The notes under the pieces are model-generated. The model was not told the DNA's origin. It saw nothing but the letters and a program-made list of their open reading frames with translations, and searched no databases. The translations under genes were made by a program, and so were the position numbers. Below are positions 25,031 through 33,285 of a DNA stretch of 64,000 nt, one piece after another (the first letter of the stretch is position 1; each line of letters starts with the position of its first letter). Location of the stretch: positions 23,472 through 87,471 of the forward strand of contig NZ_VUOA01000019.1 of assembly GCF_008386575.1 (NCBI RefSeq), written 5' to 3'. This DNA comes from Salinarimonas soli (lineage in GTDB: Bacteria > Pseudomonadota > Alphaproteobacteria > Rhizobiales > Beijerinckiaceae).

Positions 25031-25972
25031 TCAGGCTCCCGCGAGATGCCGGCGCACGGCCTGCGCCGTCACGTGCGACACGCGCACGTTCGACTCGATG
25101 GTGACCCCCGCGATATGGGGGGTGAGGATGAGGTTCGGGATGCCAGCGAAGAGCGCGCCGTGCGCCGCCGCGAGGGGCTCGCTCTCGAACACGTCGAGGG
25201 CCGCGCCCCCGAGGCGTCCCGCCCGCAGCGCCGCCGCGAGCGCCGCCTCGTCCACCACCCCGCCGCGGGCGGCGTTGATGAGGATCGCGTCGGGCTTCAT
25301 CCGGGCGAGCGCCGCCGCGTCGATGAGGTTGCGCGTCCCATCCGTGAGGGGCACGTGAAGCGAGACCACGTCGGACGCGGCGAGCAGCGCCTCGAGTTCG
25401 GGCGCCTCGACATAGCCGTAGGCCTGGCGGCGGGCCGGGTGGTCGGCGGGGACGAAGGGATCGTAGGCCTGGACCGTCATGCCGAGCGCCGCCGCCCGGG
25501 TGGCCGTCTCGCGGGCGATGGCGCCGAAGCCGACGAGGCCCAGGCGCTTCCCGTGGGTCTCGCGGCCCATGAGGCGGTTGCGGGGCCACTGGCCGGCCGC
25601 GACCTCCGCCGTCGCCGCGTAGGCGCCGCGCAGGAGCGTCATGGCGGTGGCGATCACGTACTCGGCCACCGCCACGTCGTTGGCGCCCGTGGCGGGGAAC
25701 ACCGCGACGCTGCGGGCCCGGCAGGCCTCCACGTCGATGTTGTCGAGGCCGACCCCGAGCCGCCCCACCGCCTGGAGCGAGGGCGCGGCCTCCAGCAGGG
25801 GCCCGCGCACCTGCGTCCGGTTGCGCACGACGAGCGCGCGCGCTTCCGCCAGGAGCCCGACGAGCTCGTCGGGGCGGTCGACGAGGGTAGGGTCGTAATG
25901 GACGTCGAAGCCCGCCAGCTCCTCGCGGATGGCGGCTTCGTCCATGAATTCGCTGATCACGACATCGGGCAT
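25031..25972 (-). CDS. slcC: (S)-Sulfolactate dehydrogenase-like (SerA/2-hydroxyacid dehydrogenase family)
   Basis: 313 residues. N-terminal VISEFMDEAAI resembles characterised SlcC; the NAD motif is GLVGFGAIAR (near residue 145), catalytic Arg in NAARGGVVDE (near 230), Glu in FESEPL and His in LTPHIAG. SlcC oxidises (S)-sulfolactate to 3-sulfopyruvate; with ComC it converts the (S) isomer to the (R) isomer used by SuyAB. It lies eight bases after suyZ and four before comC, so the three are an operon. Confidence 0.8.
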   Translation of the reverse strand: MPDVVISEFMDEAAIREELAGFDVHYDPTLVDRPDELVGLLAEARALVVRNRTQVRGPLLEAAPSLQAVGRLGVGLDNIDVEACRARSVAVFPATGANDVAVAEYVIATAMTLLRGAYAATAEVAAGQWPRNRLMGRETHGKRLGLVGFGAIARETATRAAALGMTVQAYDPFVPADHPARRQAYGYVEAPELEALLAASDVVSLHVPLTDGTRNLIDAAALARMKPDAILINAARGGVVDEAALAAALRAGRLGGAALDVFESEPLAAAHGALFAGIPNLILTPHIAGVTIESNVRVSHVTAQAVRRHLAGA

Positions 25973-25980
25973 GGGACGCC

Positions 25981-27030
25981 TCAGGGCAGGACGAGAAGGC
26001 CCGTCACGACGAGGGCCAGGAGGACGAGGGTGGTGCCGGCGAACACCGCGATGTGGCGCCAGCCCGTGCCGAGGATGGTGCGTATCGACGTGCCGAGGCC
26101 GAGCGCCGCGATGGCGACGAGGAGGCCCCAATTGGAGGCCCCCGACAGGAACGCCTTCACGGGGGCGTAGGCCGGCATCAGGCCCGGCAGGGCCGGCATG
26201 AGGCTGTTGACGAGGCACAGGGCGAGGAAGACGAGGGCGAAGACGGGCGGCGGCACCTTGGCCTCGCCCGCGCGCCCCTCTCGCCGCACGAACCACCAGC
26301 CGATCGCCACCACGACGGGCAGGAGGAGGAAGACCCGGAACAGCTTCACGATCACGGCGGTGTTGCCCACCGCCTCCGACACCGCGTAGCCCGAGCCCAC
26401 CACCTGGGCCATGTCGTGGATCGTGGCGCCGAGCAGGATGCCCGTGGTCTGGGGATCGAAGCCGAGCGCCTTGCAGAGCGGGGGATAGAGCACCATCACC
26501 AGGGTCGAGACCGCGTTGGCGGCCACCACCGTGAAGGTCACGTCCGCGCCCTTGCGGGGATAGGCGGGCACCACGCTCGAGGTGGCGAGGGTCGCGGAGG
26601 CGCCGCAGACGGCGGTCGCGGCGCCCGCGAGCGCCCCGTAGCCGACGTCGAGTCCGAGCGCCTTGGCGAACCAGACGCCGCTCACGAGCGTCGCCGCCAT
26701 CGAGACCAGGACGAGGAGTGCGGTGGCGGGCCCGAGGTCCCAGATGTCGAGGAGCGCGATGCGCAGGCCGAGCAGCGCGATGGCGATCCGCAGCAGCTTC
26801 TTCACGCACCACGTGAGCCCCGGCTCGAACACCGGCCGGCTCGCCGGGCCGTTCAGGGCGATGCCGATGAGGAGCGCGATCACCATGGAGGGGATCGGCG
26901 CCACGAGAGCCGCCAGGGGCGTCACGAGGGTCGCCGCGATCGCGACGGCGAGCGCGAGCGCGATCCCCGGCAGGAGCCGGCGGAGATGGTCGGCGAGGGG
27001 GCTCGCCGCCGCGGAGGAGGGGTGCGCCAT
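25981..27030 (-). CDS. suyZ: YeiH/PSE-family anion exporter, probable sulfite exporter
   Basis: 349 residues, about ten membrane spans, of the YeiH family (putative sulfate exporter, PSE). GAATAVCGASATLATSSVV and GATIHDMAQVVGSGYAVS are conserved family blocks. In sulfolactate degraders a PSE-family protein (SuyZ) is encoded beside suyAB and is proposed to export the sulfite or sulfate released. Here it lies between suyAB and the two sulfolactate dehydrogenases, though 498 bases of repeats separate it from suyB. Confidence 0.82.
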   Translation of the reverse strand: MAHPSSAAASPLADHLRRLLPGIALALAVAIAATLVTPLAALVAPIPSMVIALLIGIALNGPASRPVFEPGLTWCVKKLLRIAIALLGLRIALLDIWDLGPATALLVLVSMAATLVSGVWFAKALGLDVGYGALAGAATAVCGASATLATSSVVPAYPRKGADVTFTVVAANAVSTLVMVLYPPLCKALGFDPQTTGILLGATIHDMAQVVGSGYAVSEAVGNTAVIVKLFRVFLLLPVVVAIGWWFVRREGRAGEAKVPPPVFALVFLALCLVNSLMPALPGLMPAYAPVKAFLSGASNWGLLVAIAALGLGTSIRTILGTGWRHIAVFAGTTLVLLALVVTGLLVLP

Positions 27031-27115
27031 GACAGCCCTTGAAACGCGTGGTCCCCCGCGCGGCTCGCGGGGGAGGGAGCCCTCCGGGGAGGGCGGTGGG
27101 GTGGCAGGCTCACGC

Positions 27116-27301
27116 TGTCATCCCCGGCTGGAGCCGCGTAGCGGCGGAAGGGAAGGGGATCCAGCACATCTTGATGTCGCGAAGCGACGCTTTATGCCCG
27201 ACCAGGGCCCTTTGCGGGCCTGAGGAGCTGCTTCGCAGCAGCATTATTGCGCTGGATCCCCTTCCCTTCCGCTGGCTTCGCCAGCTCCAGCCGGGGATGA
27301 C
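27116..27301. repeat. Dispersed inverted repeat, family C copy 1
   Basis: About 186 bases bounded by TGTCATCCCCGGCTGG and its complement CCAGCCGGGGATGAC. Inner arms pair GGAAGGGAAGGGGATCCAGC with GCTGGATCCCCTTCCCTTCC, and the middle carries GCGAAGCGACGCTTTATGCC and CTGCTTCGCAGCAG. Two tandem copies lie at 50952-51136 and 51155-51365. It sits between suyZ and suyB and may split or attenuate the operon. Confidence 0.8.
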
Positions 27302-27324
27302 GGGGTGAGCTTGCCTCTCGGTGC

Positions 27325-27472
27325 TCCCTCCCCCCTTGCGGGGGAGGGTTGGGGTGGGGGTGACGGCAGTGATCCAACCGGAGATGTCGTCAGCCGATTG
27401 GTTGAGCCTCGTTTTGCTCCACCGCAGCCGTCACCCCAACCCCCAACCCCTCCCCGCAAGGGGGAGGGGAGC
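27325..27472. repeat. Long inverted-repeat element, family B copy 2
   Basis: Same architecture as 4555-4712: outer arms CTCCCTCCCCCCTTGCGGGG and CCCCGCAAGGGGGAGGGGAG, inner GTGACGGCAGTGATC and its partner around CACCGCAGCCGTCAC. It lies 24 bases after the family C element. Another GC-rich inverted segment (CCCTCCCCGCGAGGGGAGGG, 27501-27520) fills the rest of the gap up to suyB. Confidence 0.75.
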
Positions 27473-27528
27473 GCGTCGGCGCCTTGCCCGTGGGCCATCA
27501 CCCTCCCCGCGAGGGGAGGGCGCGGCGG

Positions 27529-28707
27529 TCAGGCGCTGCGGTACAGCTTCGTCATCACGAACTCGCGGTGGCCTAAGGACTCCGCGGCCGTGAGGCGGCC
27601 GTTGGCGGTGCGGACCACCATGTCGATGAGCGCGTCGCCGGCCTGCGGGATGGTCATCTCCCGGCGCAGCACGCCGGAGACGTCCACGTCCACGTGCTCG
27701 GACATGGTGCGCACCGTGCGCGGGTTGCCCGTGATCTTCACCACGGGGACGATCGGGTTGCCGATGACGTTGCCCTGGCCCGTGGGGAAGGTGTGGACCA
27801 CGTAGCCGCCCGCCGCCATGAGGGTCACGCATTCGGCCGCGGCCGAGGACGTGTCCATGTAGTAGAGGCCGGGGCCCTTGGCGGGGGCCTCCGCCGGCTG
27901 GAGCGCGTCGATGTAGCGGCACTCGCGGCCGATCTTCTCCAGATTGCCCAGCGCCTTCTCCTCGATCGTGGTGAGGCCGCCGGCGATGTTGCCCTTGGTG
28001 GGCTGGCTGTCGGAGAGGTCGGAGGTCTTGAACTGCTCGATCACGTCGTCCTGGTAGGACTTCCACATCCGGTACCACTTCTCGCCGATCTCAGGCGAGG
28101 CGGCCCGCGCCTTGGCGAGGTGCTCGGCGCCCGTGATCTCGGAGGTCTCGCCGAAGCAGCCGTAGATCCCGTGCGGGATGAGCTTGTCGTACATGTTGCC
28201 CACCGTGGGGCAGGACGACAGGCCCGTCGTGGTGTCGGACTCGCCGCACTTCGTGGAGACCCAGAGGTCCGAGATCGGGCATTCCTCCCGCTGGAGCTCG
28301 GAGGCCCACTGGAGGTAGTCCTTGGCGACGCGGGAGGCCTTGGCGATCGTCATGATGTCGCCCGTGCCCTCGATGCCGAAGCCCGTGACGGGCTTGCCCG
28401 TCTTGGCGATGCCCTCGACGACCCGGTTCGTCCACTGGTCCTCGATGCCGATCACCACGACCGCCGCGACGTTCGGGTTCGAGCCCGTGCCGATGAGGGT
28501 GCGGAAATGCAGGTCGAGGTCCTCGCCGAACTGGAGGCGGCCATAGGCGTGGGGCAGGGCCATCGTGCCCTTGATGTTGTTCGCCACCGCCTCGCAGGCG
28601 GCGTTGGAGAGATCGTCGAGGGGCAGGATGACGACGTGGTTGCGCACGCCGACGCGGCCGTTCTCGCGCCGCCAGCCCTGGAAGGTCAGTTCACCGTAAT
28701 TGGACAT
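27529..28707 (-). CDS. suyB: (2R)-Sulfolactate sulfo-lyase, large subunit (UxaA family)
   Basis: Large subunit of the enzyme splitting (R)-3-sulfolactate into pyruvate and sulfite in the cytoplasm. The 392-residue product belongs to the UxaA/altronate dehydratase C-terminal family. Conserved cysteines, probable iron or metal ligands, lie in [20 protein letters not shown] (near residue 170) and in [10 protein letters not shown]. SuyB rather than altronate dehydratase is inferred from the separate small SAF subunit just upstream plus slcC, comC and suyZ nearby. It starts seven bases after suyA. Confidence 0.87.
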   Translation of the reverse strand: MSNYGELTFQGWRRENGRVGVRNHVVILPLDDLSNAACEAVANNIKGTMALPHAYGRLQFGEDLDLHFRTLIGTGSNPNVAAVVVIGIEDQWTNRVVEGIAKTGKPVTGFGIEGTGDIMTIAKASRVAKDYLQWASELQREECPISDLWVSTKCGESDTTTGLSSCPTVGNMYDKLIPHGIYGCFGETSEITGAEHLAKARAASPEIGEKWYRMWKSYQDDVIEQFKTSDLSDSQPTKGNIAGGLTTIEEKALGNLEKIGRECRYIDALQPAEAPAKGPGLYYMDTSSAAAECVTLMAAGGYVVHTFPTGQGNVIGNPIVPVVKITGNPRTVRTMSEHVDVDVSGVLRREMTIPQAGDALIDMVVRTANGRLTAAESLGHREFVMTKLYRSA

Positions 28708-28714
28708 GCTTGCC

Positions 28715-29059
28715 TCACCAGCGCTTGGTCTTGACGTTGTGAACGTGGACGTGCTCGCCCTTGCCGATGTCGGCGACGGCCTTGCCGATGTCCTGGCCGT
28801 ACTTCCAGATCGTGTCGCCGGACTTGATGTCCGCGAGGGCCACCTTGTGGCCGATCGGGATGTCGTGCTTCGCGGTCAGGCGGAAGTCGGAATCGTCGTG
28901 GGTGACCACGCAGAGCATGTCGGTGCCGGCCTTGAGGCCCTCCACCACGACCACGCCCACCGTGTCCTTCGCCTCGTGAACCAGGAGGTGCGGGTTCTTG
29001 CCCGCCGTCCCGTGAGTGCCTTCTCCGGCCTTGGTCCCGGCCAGCTCGCTCGTCGCCAT
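28715..29059 (-). CDS. suyA: (2R)-Sulfolactate sulfo-lyase, small subunit (SAF domain)
   Basis: 114 residues containing a SAF/UxaA N-terminal domain (residues about 22-100: [46 protein letters not shown]). In the UxaA family this domain is the small partner of the large subunit, as in SuyA-SuyB. The start at 29059 is followed by a short Ala/Thr/Gly-rich lead. It is the first gene of the leftward cluster, directly behind two palindromes that a divergent GntR/HutC regulator probably binds. Confidence 0.87.
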   Translation of the reverse strand: MATSELAGTKAGEGTHGTAGKNPHLLVHEAKDTVGVVVVEGLKAGTDMLCVVTHDDSDFRLTAKHDIPIGHKVALADIKSGDTIWKYGQDIGKAVADIGKGEHVHVHNVKTKRW

Positions 29060-29086
29060 CGCGACCTCCCCGACTGTGTCGATGCG

Positions 29087-29102
29087 GGTCTTGTATAAGA
29101 CC
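29087..29102. promoter_or_regulatory. Operator palindrome 1 for the suy cluster
   Basis: GGTCTTGTATAAGACC, symmetric except for the central pair. It shares GTCTTnTATAAGAC with the site at 29121-29136 and lies 28 bases upstream of suyA. It may overlap the suyA promoter. A divergent HutC-type regulator begins at 29165. Confidence 0.72.
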
Positions 29103-29120
29103 TGTTGTGGGTGGTCAACA

Positions 29121-29136
29121 AGTCTTCTATAAGACC
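29121..29136. promoter_or_regulatory. Operator palindrome 2 for the suy cluster
   Basis: AGTCTTCTATAAGACC, sharing GTCTTnTATAAGAC with 29087-29102; centres are 34 bases apart, about three helical turns, so two dimers could bind the same face. It lies 29 bases before the regulator start and would autoregulate it. Confidence 0.72.
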
Positions 29137-29164
29137 GCCGAGGGTTGCGGCGGAGGCGTCCGGC

Positions 29165-29893
29165 ATGGCGGGGGATGGGGAGACGGCGCCGCGCGTCAGG
29201 CCGCTCTATCGCGGGGTGCGCGAGACGCTGGTGCGCCGCATCGCGGAGGGGGTGTGGCAGCCGGGCCAGGCGCTGCCGAGCGAGTTCGAGATCGCGGCCG
29301 ATCTCGGGGTCAGCCAGGGCACCGTGCGAAAAGCCCTCGACGAGCTCACGGCGGAGCGCCTCGTGGTGCGGCGCCAGGGCCGGGGCACCTACGTGGCCCG
29401 TCACGACGACGAACGCATCCTGTTCCAGTTCTTCAAGCTGATCCCCGATTCGGGCGAGCGGCGCTTTCCCGAGAGCCGGGTGCTCGCCGTCGCGCGCCGC
29501 GCCGCCGACGAGGCCGCGGCCGGGCGGCTCGGCGTGGCGGCGGGCGCGGGGCTCGTCGAGATCGAGCGCGTGCGTTGCGTGGGCGGGACGGCGGCGATCG
29601 TCGAGCGGATCACCGTCGCCGACGCGCTCTACCCAGGTCTTGCCGAGCGGGCGCTGCCCAACAATCTCTACGAGCTCTACGCGGCCGAGTTCGGCGTCAC
29701 CATCGCGGCGGCCACGGAGCGCCTGAAGGCGGTGGCGGCAGGCCCCCGTGAGGCCGAGCATCTGGGGCTCGCCCCCGGCACCCCGCTCCTCGCCGTCGAC
29801 CGCACCGCCACCGCCATCGACGGGCGCATCGCGGAATGGCGGGTGTCGCTGTGCCGGACGGACGGGCTGCACTATCTGTGCGAGCTGCCCTGA
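29165..29893 (+). CDS. suyR: HutC-subfamily GntR regulator of the sulfolactate genes
   Basis: 242 residues: winged helix-turn-helix at about residues 15-80 (QALPSEFEIAADLGVSQGTV) and a C-terminal UTRA effector domain (about 100-240, ending in SLCRTDGLHYLCELP). The ATG at 29165 is preferred over the frame opening at 29105, which would run through the operator. Divergent from suyA across two matching palindromes, it is the likely repressor of the suy/slc cluster with a sulfolactate-type inducer. The name follows the location. Confidence 0.85.
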   Translation: MAGDGETAPRVRPLYRGVRETLVRRIAEGVWQPGQALPSEFEIAADLGVSQGTVRKALDELTAERLVVRRQGRGTYVARHDDERILFQFFKLIPDSGERRFPESRVLAVARRAADEAAAGRLGVAAGAGLVEIERVRCVGGTAAIVERITVADALYPGLAERALPNNLYELYAAEFGVTIAAATERLKAVAAGPREAEHLGLAPGTPLLAVDRTATAIDGRIAEWRVSLCRTDGLHYLCELP

Positions 29894-29933
29894 GGGGGAG
29901 GAGCGCAGCGGCTCAACCGCACCCCCCAAACGC

Positions 29934-29956
29934 AAAACGCCGGGCGGGGCCCGGCG
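29934..29956 (-). terminator. Rho-independent terminator of rpsU
   Basis: Perfect eight-base-pair stem CGCCGGGC/GCCCGGCG with a three-base loop (29938-29956), followed on the minus strand by TTTT. It lies 40 bases past the rpsU stop and opposes suyR transcription. Confidence 0.7.
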
Positions 29957-29995
29957 TCGCGTGGGTGATTCGGGCCCCTTGGGACCTGGGATCGA

Positions 29996-30289
29996 TCAGA
30001 CGGTCGCGGGACGCGGGGCCGGGCCGGGGCCGCCGGGACGCGGAGCGCCGGGACGGGCGGGCTTCACGGCACGCTTGGGCATGGGGAGCAACCCCTCGCG
30101 CTGGGCCTGCTTGCGGGCCGCCTTGCGGGCGCGGCGCACGGCCTCGGCCTTCTCGCGGGTCTTGCGCTCGGACGGCTTCTCGAACGCCTTGCGCTGCTTC
30201 ATCTCGCGGAAGATGCCCTCGCGCTGCATCTTCTTCTTGAGGACGCGGAGAGCCTGATCGACGTTGTTGTCACGAACGAGAACTTGCAA
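29996..30289 (-). CDS. rpsU: 30S ribosomal protein S21, TTG start
   Basis: 97 residues. [20 protein letters not shown] and [20 protein letters not shown] are hallmark S21 sequences. No ATG fits: the family always begins MQVLVRD, and here that methionine position is a TTG at 30287-30289 with GGAC eight bases before. The ATG at 30364 would add 25 unrelated residues. Beyond the usual 70 residues there is a Pro/Gly/Ala-rich tail, common in Rhizobiales. Its own terminator follows. Confidence 0.9.
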   Translation of the reverse strand: MQVLVRDNNVDQALRVLKKKMQREGIFREMKQRKAFEKPSERKTREKAEAVRRARKAARKQAQREGLLPMPKRAVKPARPGAPRPGGPGPAPRPATV

Positions 30290-30440
30290 GTGATGTCCAA
30301 TCCTTGTGTTGCGCGATACCCCGGACGCGGCGCGGCCGTAGGATCGCAGGTTTGTCCGGCGCAATGGGCCGATGCTCGCGGAGGCCCCCTAGCACGATTT
30401 TTTAGCGTTCGCCTCCCTTTTCTCGCAAGGGCGGCGATCG

Positions 30441-30764
30441 TCACATGGCCGCATCCACGAAGATCGACACGTCGAGCCCGTGGAGGCGGCGGGCGATGAG
30501 GCATTCCTCGTCGCCGGGCTGGCACTCGCGGCACACGTCGGGGCGCACCGCGTAGATGCCGCAGGCGGTCGATTCGCCGACGACGCCCTGGAGGGCGCAG
30601 CACCGGTCGCCGACGCAGCGCATGCCAGAACCCCCGTCGGCGACGAGGGCATCCGGGATGCGGGCGAGGGCTTCATCGTCCTCGAGAGAGAAACGCGGCC
30701 AGGCGGCCGAGGTTGCACAGCACGCGCCGCAGCTCTGGCACAGGTCGTCGGGAAGGGCGCTCAT
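30441..30764 (-). CDS. YkgJ-family cysteine cluster protein
   Basis: 107 residues with nine cysteines arranged as in the YkgJ/UPF0153 zinc- or iron-chelating family: CQSCGACC at the N-terminus, then CVGDRCCAL, CGIYAVRPDVCREC and a final C in EECL. Metal binding is expected; the role is not known. The start at 30764 (MSALPDDLCQSCG) is the family-typical N-terminus. It stands alone between rpsU and the cold-shock gene. Confidence 0.85.
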   Translation of the reverse strand: MSALPDDLCQSCGACCATSAAWPRFSLEDDEALARIPDALVADGGSGMRCVGDRCCALQGVVGESTACGIYAVRPDVCRECQPGDEECLIARRLHGLDVSIFVDAAM

Positions 30765-30808
30765 GGGGCACGCGATAGCACGGCTGAGGGGGGCGCTCCA
30801 CGCCCATG

Positions 30809-30832
30809 AAAAAGGCGGCCCGTGGGGCCGCC
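30809..30832 (-). terminator. Rho-independent terminator of the cold-shock gene
   Basis: Stem GGCGGCCC/GGGCCGCC with loop GTG, followed on the minus strand by five T residues. It lies 41 bases past the cold-shock protein stop. Confidence 0.78.
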
Positions 30833-30873
30833 CAGAGAGAGGGACCGCATGGGCCCCCGGAGCCGAGACGGCC

Positions 30874-31083
30874 TCAGGCCAGCTCGATCGTGCCCACCGC
30901 GGGCTTGCCCGAGCGGCGGTCCACCTCGGTGTCGAAGCGAACCTTCTGGCCCTCGGCGAGGCCCCGCAGGCCGGCCCGCTCCAGCGCGGTGGCATGGACG
31001 AACACGTCCTTGCCGCCGTCGTCGGGCTGGATGAATCCGTAGCCCTTGGTTTCGTTGTAGAACTTCACGGTACCCGACTGCAT
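30874..31083 (-). CDS. cspA: Cold-shock domain protein
   Basis: 69 residues, a single OB-fold cold-shock domain that binds single-stranded RNA/DNA. The RNP1 motif is KGYGFIQ (near residue 15) and RNP2 DVFVHATAL (near 28). The ATG at 31083 gives the family start [10 protein letters not shown]; the upstream ATG at 31104 adds seven residues and is less likely given GGGAGGATGCC right before 31083. A good terminator follows the gene. Confidence 0.94.
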   Translation of the reverse strand: MQSGTVKFYNETKGYGFIQPDDGGKDVFVHATALERAGLRGLAEGQKVRFDTEVDRRSGKPAVGTIELA

Positions 31084-31285
31084 GGCATCCTCCCTGGTCG
31101 ACATCGAGCAATGGCAGGGATGAAACGGTGCAGGCGCACGCTCAGAAACCCCGATCGTCGATACGTGGATCGTTCAAAACGCGCCGGACGCGCGGTGGAT
31201 CCCGTGGAGCGTGCGAAAAACCTGCATTCCCGCATCGGCGCCGGGCCCCTATGGTCGGGGCAGGCAACGAGAAGAGGGCGAGCCC

Positions 31286-32437
31286 GTGTCCCTGTCCGGC
31301 ATCCGCGTCGTCGACCTGACCCGCGTCCTCTCCGGCCCGTTCTGCACCGCCCTTCTGGCCGACATGGGGGCGGACGTGATCAAGGTGGAGGCGCCGGGCG
31401 AGGGGGACCAGGTCCGGGGCCAGGGCTACCTCAAGGACGGCTATTCCTGGTACTTCGCCAACTTCAACCGCAACAAGCGCTCCATCGCTCTCGATCTCTA
31501 CAGCCCAGAGGGGCGCGCCGTGCTGGAGCGCCTCATCGCGACGGCGGACGTGGTGGTGGACAATTTCCGCCCCGGCGTGATGGACAAGATGGGCTTCTCC
31601 CGCGAGCGCCTGGAGGCGATCCGCCCCGGCATCGTGGCGGCGAGCGTCAACGGCTTCGGCGCCACGGGACCCTATGCCGACCGGCCCGCCTTCGACTTCA
31701 TCGCCCAGGCCATGAGCGGCTTCATGAGCCTCAACGGCCGGGCCGGGGACCCGCCCCTGCGGGCCGGGCCGCCGGTGAGCGACATGGTGGCAGGGCTCTA
31801 CGGGGCGCTCGGAATCGTCGCCGCCCTGGTGGGGCGGGAGCGCACGGGGCGGGGCGAGGCCCTCGACGTGAGCCTGCTCGGCGGCCTCGTGAGCTTCCTC
31901 GGCTTCCACGCCACGAACTATTTCGCGAGCGGCGCCGCGCCCCCGCGCACGGGCAACGACCACCCCATCGCCGCACCCTACGGCCTGTTCGCCACCGCCG
32001 ACGGCGAGGTGGCGATCGCGCCCTCCAGCGACGTGTTCTACGAGCGGCTGATGCGGGCGCTCGGGCTCGACGAGGCCCTGGCCGACCCGCGTTTCGCCAC
32101 GAACGACCTGCGCGTCGCCAACCGGGCGGCGATCAACGGGGTGATCGAGGGCGCGACGCGGGCGCGGCCGAGCGCCCACTGGATCGAGGTGCTCAACCGC
32201 GCGGGCGTGCCCTGCGGGCCTGTGCTCGGGGTCGAGGAGGTGTTCGAGGACCCGCAGGTCCGCCACCAGGGGCTGGCCGTCACCTACGACCAGCCCGGCG
32301 GCGGCGAGGTGACGGTGCTGCGCCTGCCGGTGGATTTCAGCCGCGGGCCCTTCCGCATCCGCCGCCCGGCCCCGGGGCTCGGCGAGCACACCGACGAGAT
32401 CCTGGCCGAGCTCGGCCTGTCGCCCGCGCGGGAGTGA
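31286..32437 (+). CDS. CaiB/BaiF-family (class III) CoA transferase
   Basis: Moves CoA between carboxylic acids. 383 residues with the family start GIRVVDLTRVLSGPFCTALL, the DVIKVEAPGEGDQ segment (near residue 37) and the catalytic aspartate expected in the ADRPAFDFIAQAMSG region (near 140-155). A GTG at 31286 is chosen because AGAGGG precedes it and the product then begins at the conserved VSLSGIRVVD. It stands alone, so its acyl substrate is unknown. Confidence 0.9.
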   Translation: MSLSGIRVVDLTRVLSGPFCTALLADMGADVIKVEAPGEGDQVRGQGYLKDGYSWYFANFNRNKRSIALDLYSPEGRAVLERLIATADVVVDNFRPGVMDKMGFSRERLEAIRPGIVAASVNGFGATGPYADRPAFDFIAQAMSGFMSLNGRAGDPPLRAGPPVSDMVAGLYGALGIVAALVGRERTGRGEALDVSLLGGLVSFLGFHATNYFASGAAPPRTGNDHPIAAPYGLFATADGEVAIAPSSDVFYERLMRALGLDEALADPRFATNDLRVANRAAINGVIEGATRARPSAHWIEVLNRAGVPCGPVLGVEEVFEDPQVRHQGLAVTYDQPGGGEVTVLRLPVDFSRGPFRIRRPAPGLGEHTDEILAELGLSPARE

Positions 32438-32454
32438 GGGCCCGGCAACGTCGA

Positions 32455-32484
32455 AGGGCCGGCTCCCCGGGGGAAACCGGCCCT
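32455..32484. terminator. Bidirectional hairpin between convergent genes
   Basis: AGGGCCGG (32455-32462) pairs with CCGGCCCT (32477-32484), with a further CCCC/GGGG inner stem. There is no clear T-run on the plus strand; the minus strand reads TTCG after the stem. It lies between the CoA transferase and the small peptide gene and probably stops both transcripts. Confidence 0.45.
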
Positions 32485-32525
32485 CGTCGGGCGCTTCTCA
32501 TGGCGTGACCTGTGTCGGACTCGGC

Positions 32526-32600
32526 TTAACGGAGACCGAGGAAGGACAGGATCGCGAGGATGACGACGATCGCTCCGATGAGCCAGATGATGTTGTTCAT
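32526..32600 (-). CDS. 24-residue single-span membrane peptide
   Basis: A tiny gene encoding 24 residues, MNNIIWLIGAIVVILAILSF followed by LGLR, i.e. one membrane span with a short basic end. AGGAG lies eight bases before the ATG, and an exact EcfG-type promoter (32634-32658) sits 34 bases upstream, so it should be transcribed in the general stress response. Similar tiny hydrophobic proteins are often missed in annotation; function unknown. Confidence 0.75.
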   Translation of the reverse strand: MNNIIWLIGAIVVILAILSFLGLR

Positions 32601-32633
32601 GTGAGCGTTCTCCTGGGGACTCGACCTGGGGGC

Positions 32634-32658
32634 AACGCGGCCAAGCTTGACCTGTTCC
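32634..32658 (-). promoter_or_regulatory. EcfG-type promoter for the 24-residue peptide
   Basis: On the minus strand GGAAC (32658-32654), 16 bases, CGTT (32637-32634): an exact match to the alphaproteobacterial general stress sigma factor consensus. Expected start of transcription is near 32626, 26 bases before the ATG. Confidence 0.78.
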
Positions 32659-32684
32659 CTGGCTCCGGCCGAGCTCCGCTCCCG

Positions 32685-33224
32685 CTACTCGCGGGCGCGG
32701 TGGCGCCTCGCGGGGGCGTCGACGCGCCCGAGGGCCAGGATGTCGCTTTCGTCGTCGGCGATGAGGCGCGCGTCCGGCGGGTCGAGCTCGACGCCCGCGG
32801 CGGCGAGGCGCTGCGCCACCTCGCCCGCGAGCGAGAGGATCGTGTGGTTGCCCGCGACGCCTAGACCCCGCAGGGCCTCGGCGGCGAGATCCGTGTCGCC
32901 GTGCATGCAGGCGGCCACGAGGCCGAGCAGGCGGTACTCGTGCGGGGTGGCGCGGCGGCTGCCGACGGGATGCATGGCCCAGGTGGTGCTGCGCTCCGTG
33001 CGGAGCGCGAAGCCCAGGAGGAGCGCGTCGGAGACGAGGCCGCGCGCCGCGCAGGGGTCGATGATGGCCGCGAGCCGATCCTCCAGGCGGTCGAGGGCCG
33101 AGAGGTCGTAATGCTCCTCGAAGTCGCCGAGCGCGCGGAACATGTCGATCACCAGCACCACGTCGGGGCTGAGAAGGAAGCTGACCGCCGCGCTGGGCGC
33201 GATCGGGGCGCTGGACTGGTACAT
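32685..33224 (-). CDS. Hypothetical protein, 179 residues
   Basis: Soluble, mostly helical protein with no recognised domain. The first 30 residues are Ala/Ser/Pro-rich, then LSPDVVLVIDMFRALGDFEE and several helices. GAGG precedes the ATG at 33224; a GTG two codons upstream (33230) is the alternative. It lies 61 bases after an 85-residue ORF on the same strand that has an EcfG promoter, so stress-dependent co-transcription is likely. Confidence 0.65.
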   Translation of the reverse strand: MYQSSAPIAPSAAVSFLLSPDVVLVIDMFRALGDFEEHYDLSALDRLEDRLAAIIDPCAARGLVSDALLLGFALRTERSTTWAMHPVGSRRATPHEYRLLGLVAACMHGDTDLAAEALRGLGVAGNHTILSLAGEVAQRLAAAGVELDPPDARLIADDESDILALGRVDAPARRHRARE

Positions 33225-33285
33225 GGTCACCTCGATGTTGGTGCCTCGTCCTGCGCGCCGATGGGTGCCGCAGTCTGAGGGCGCG

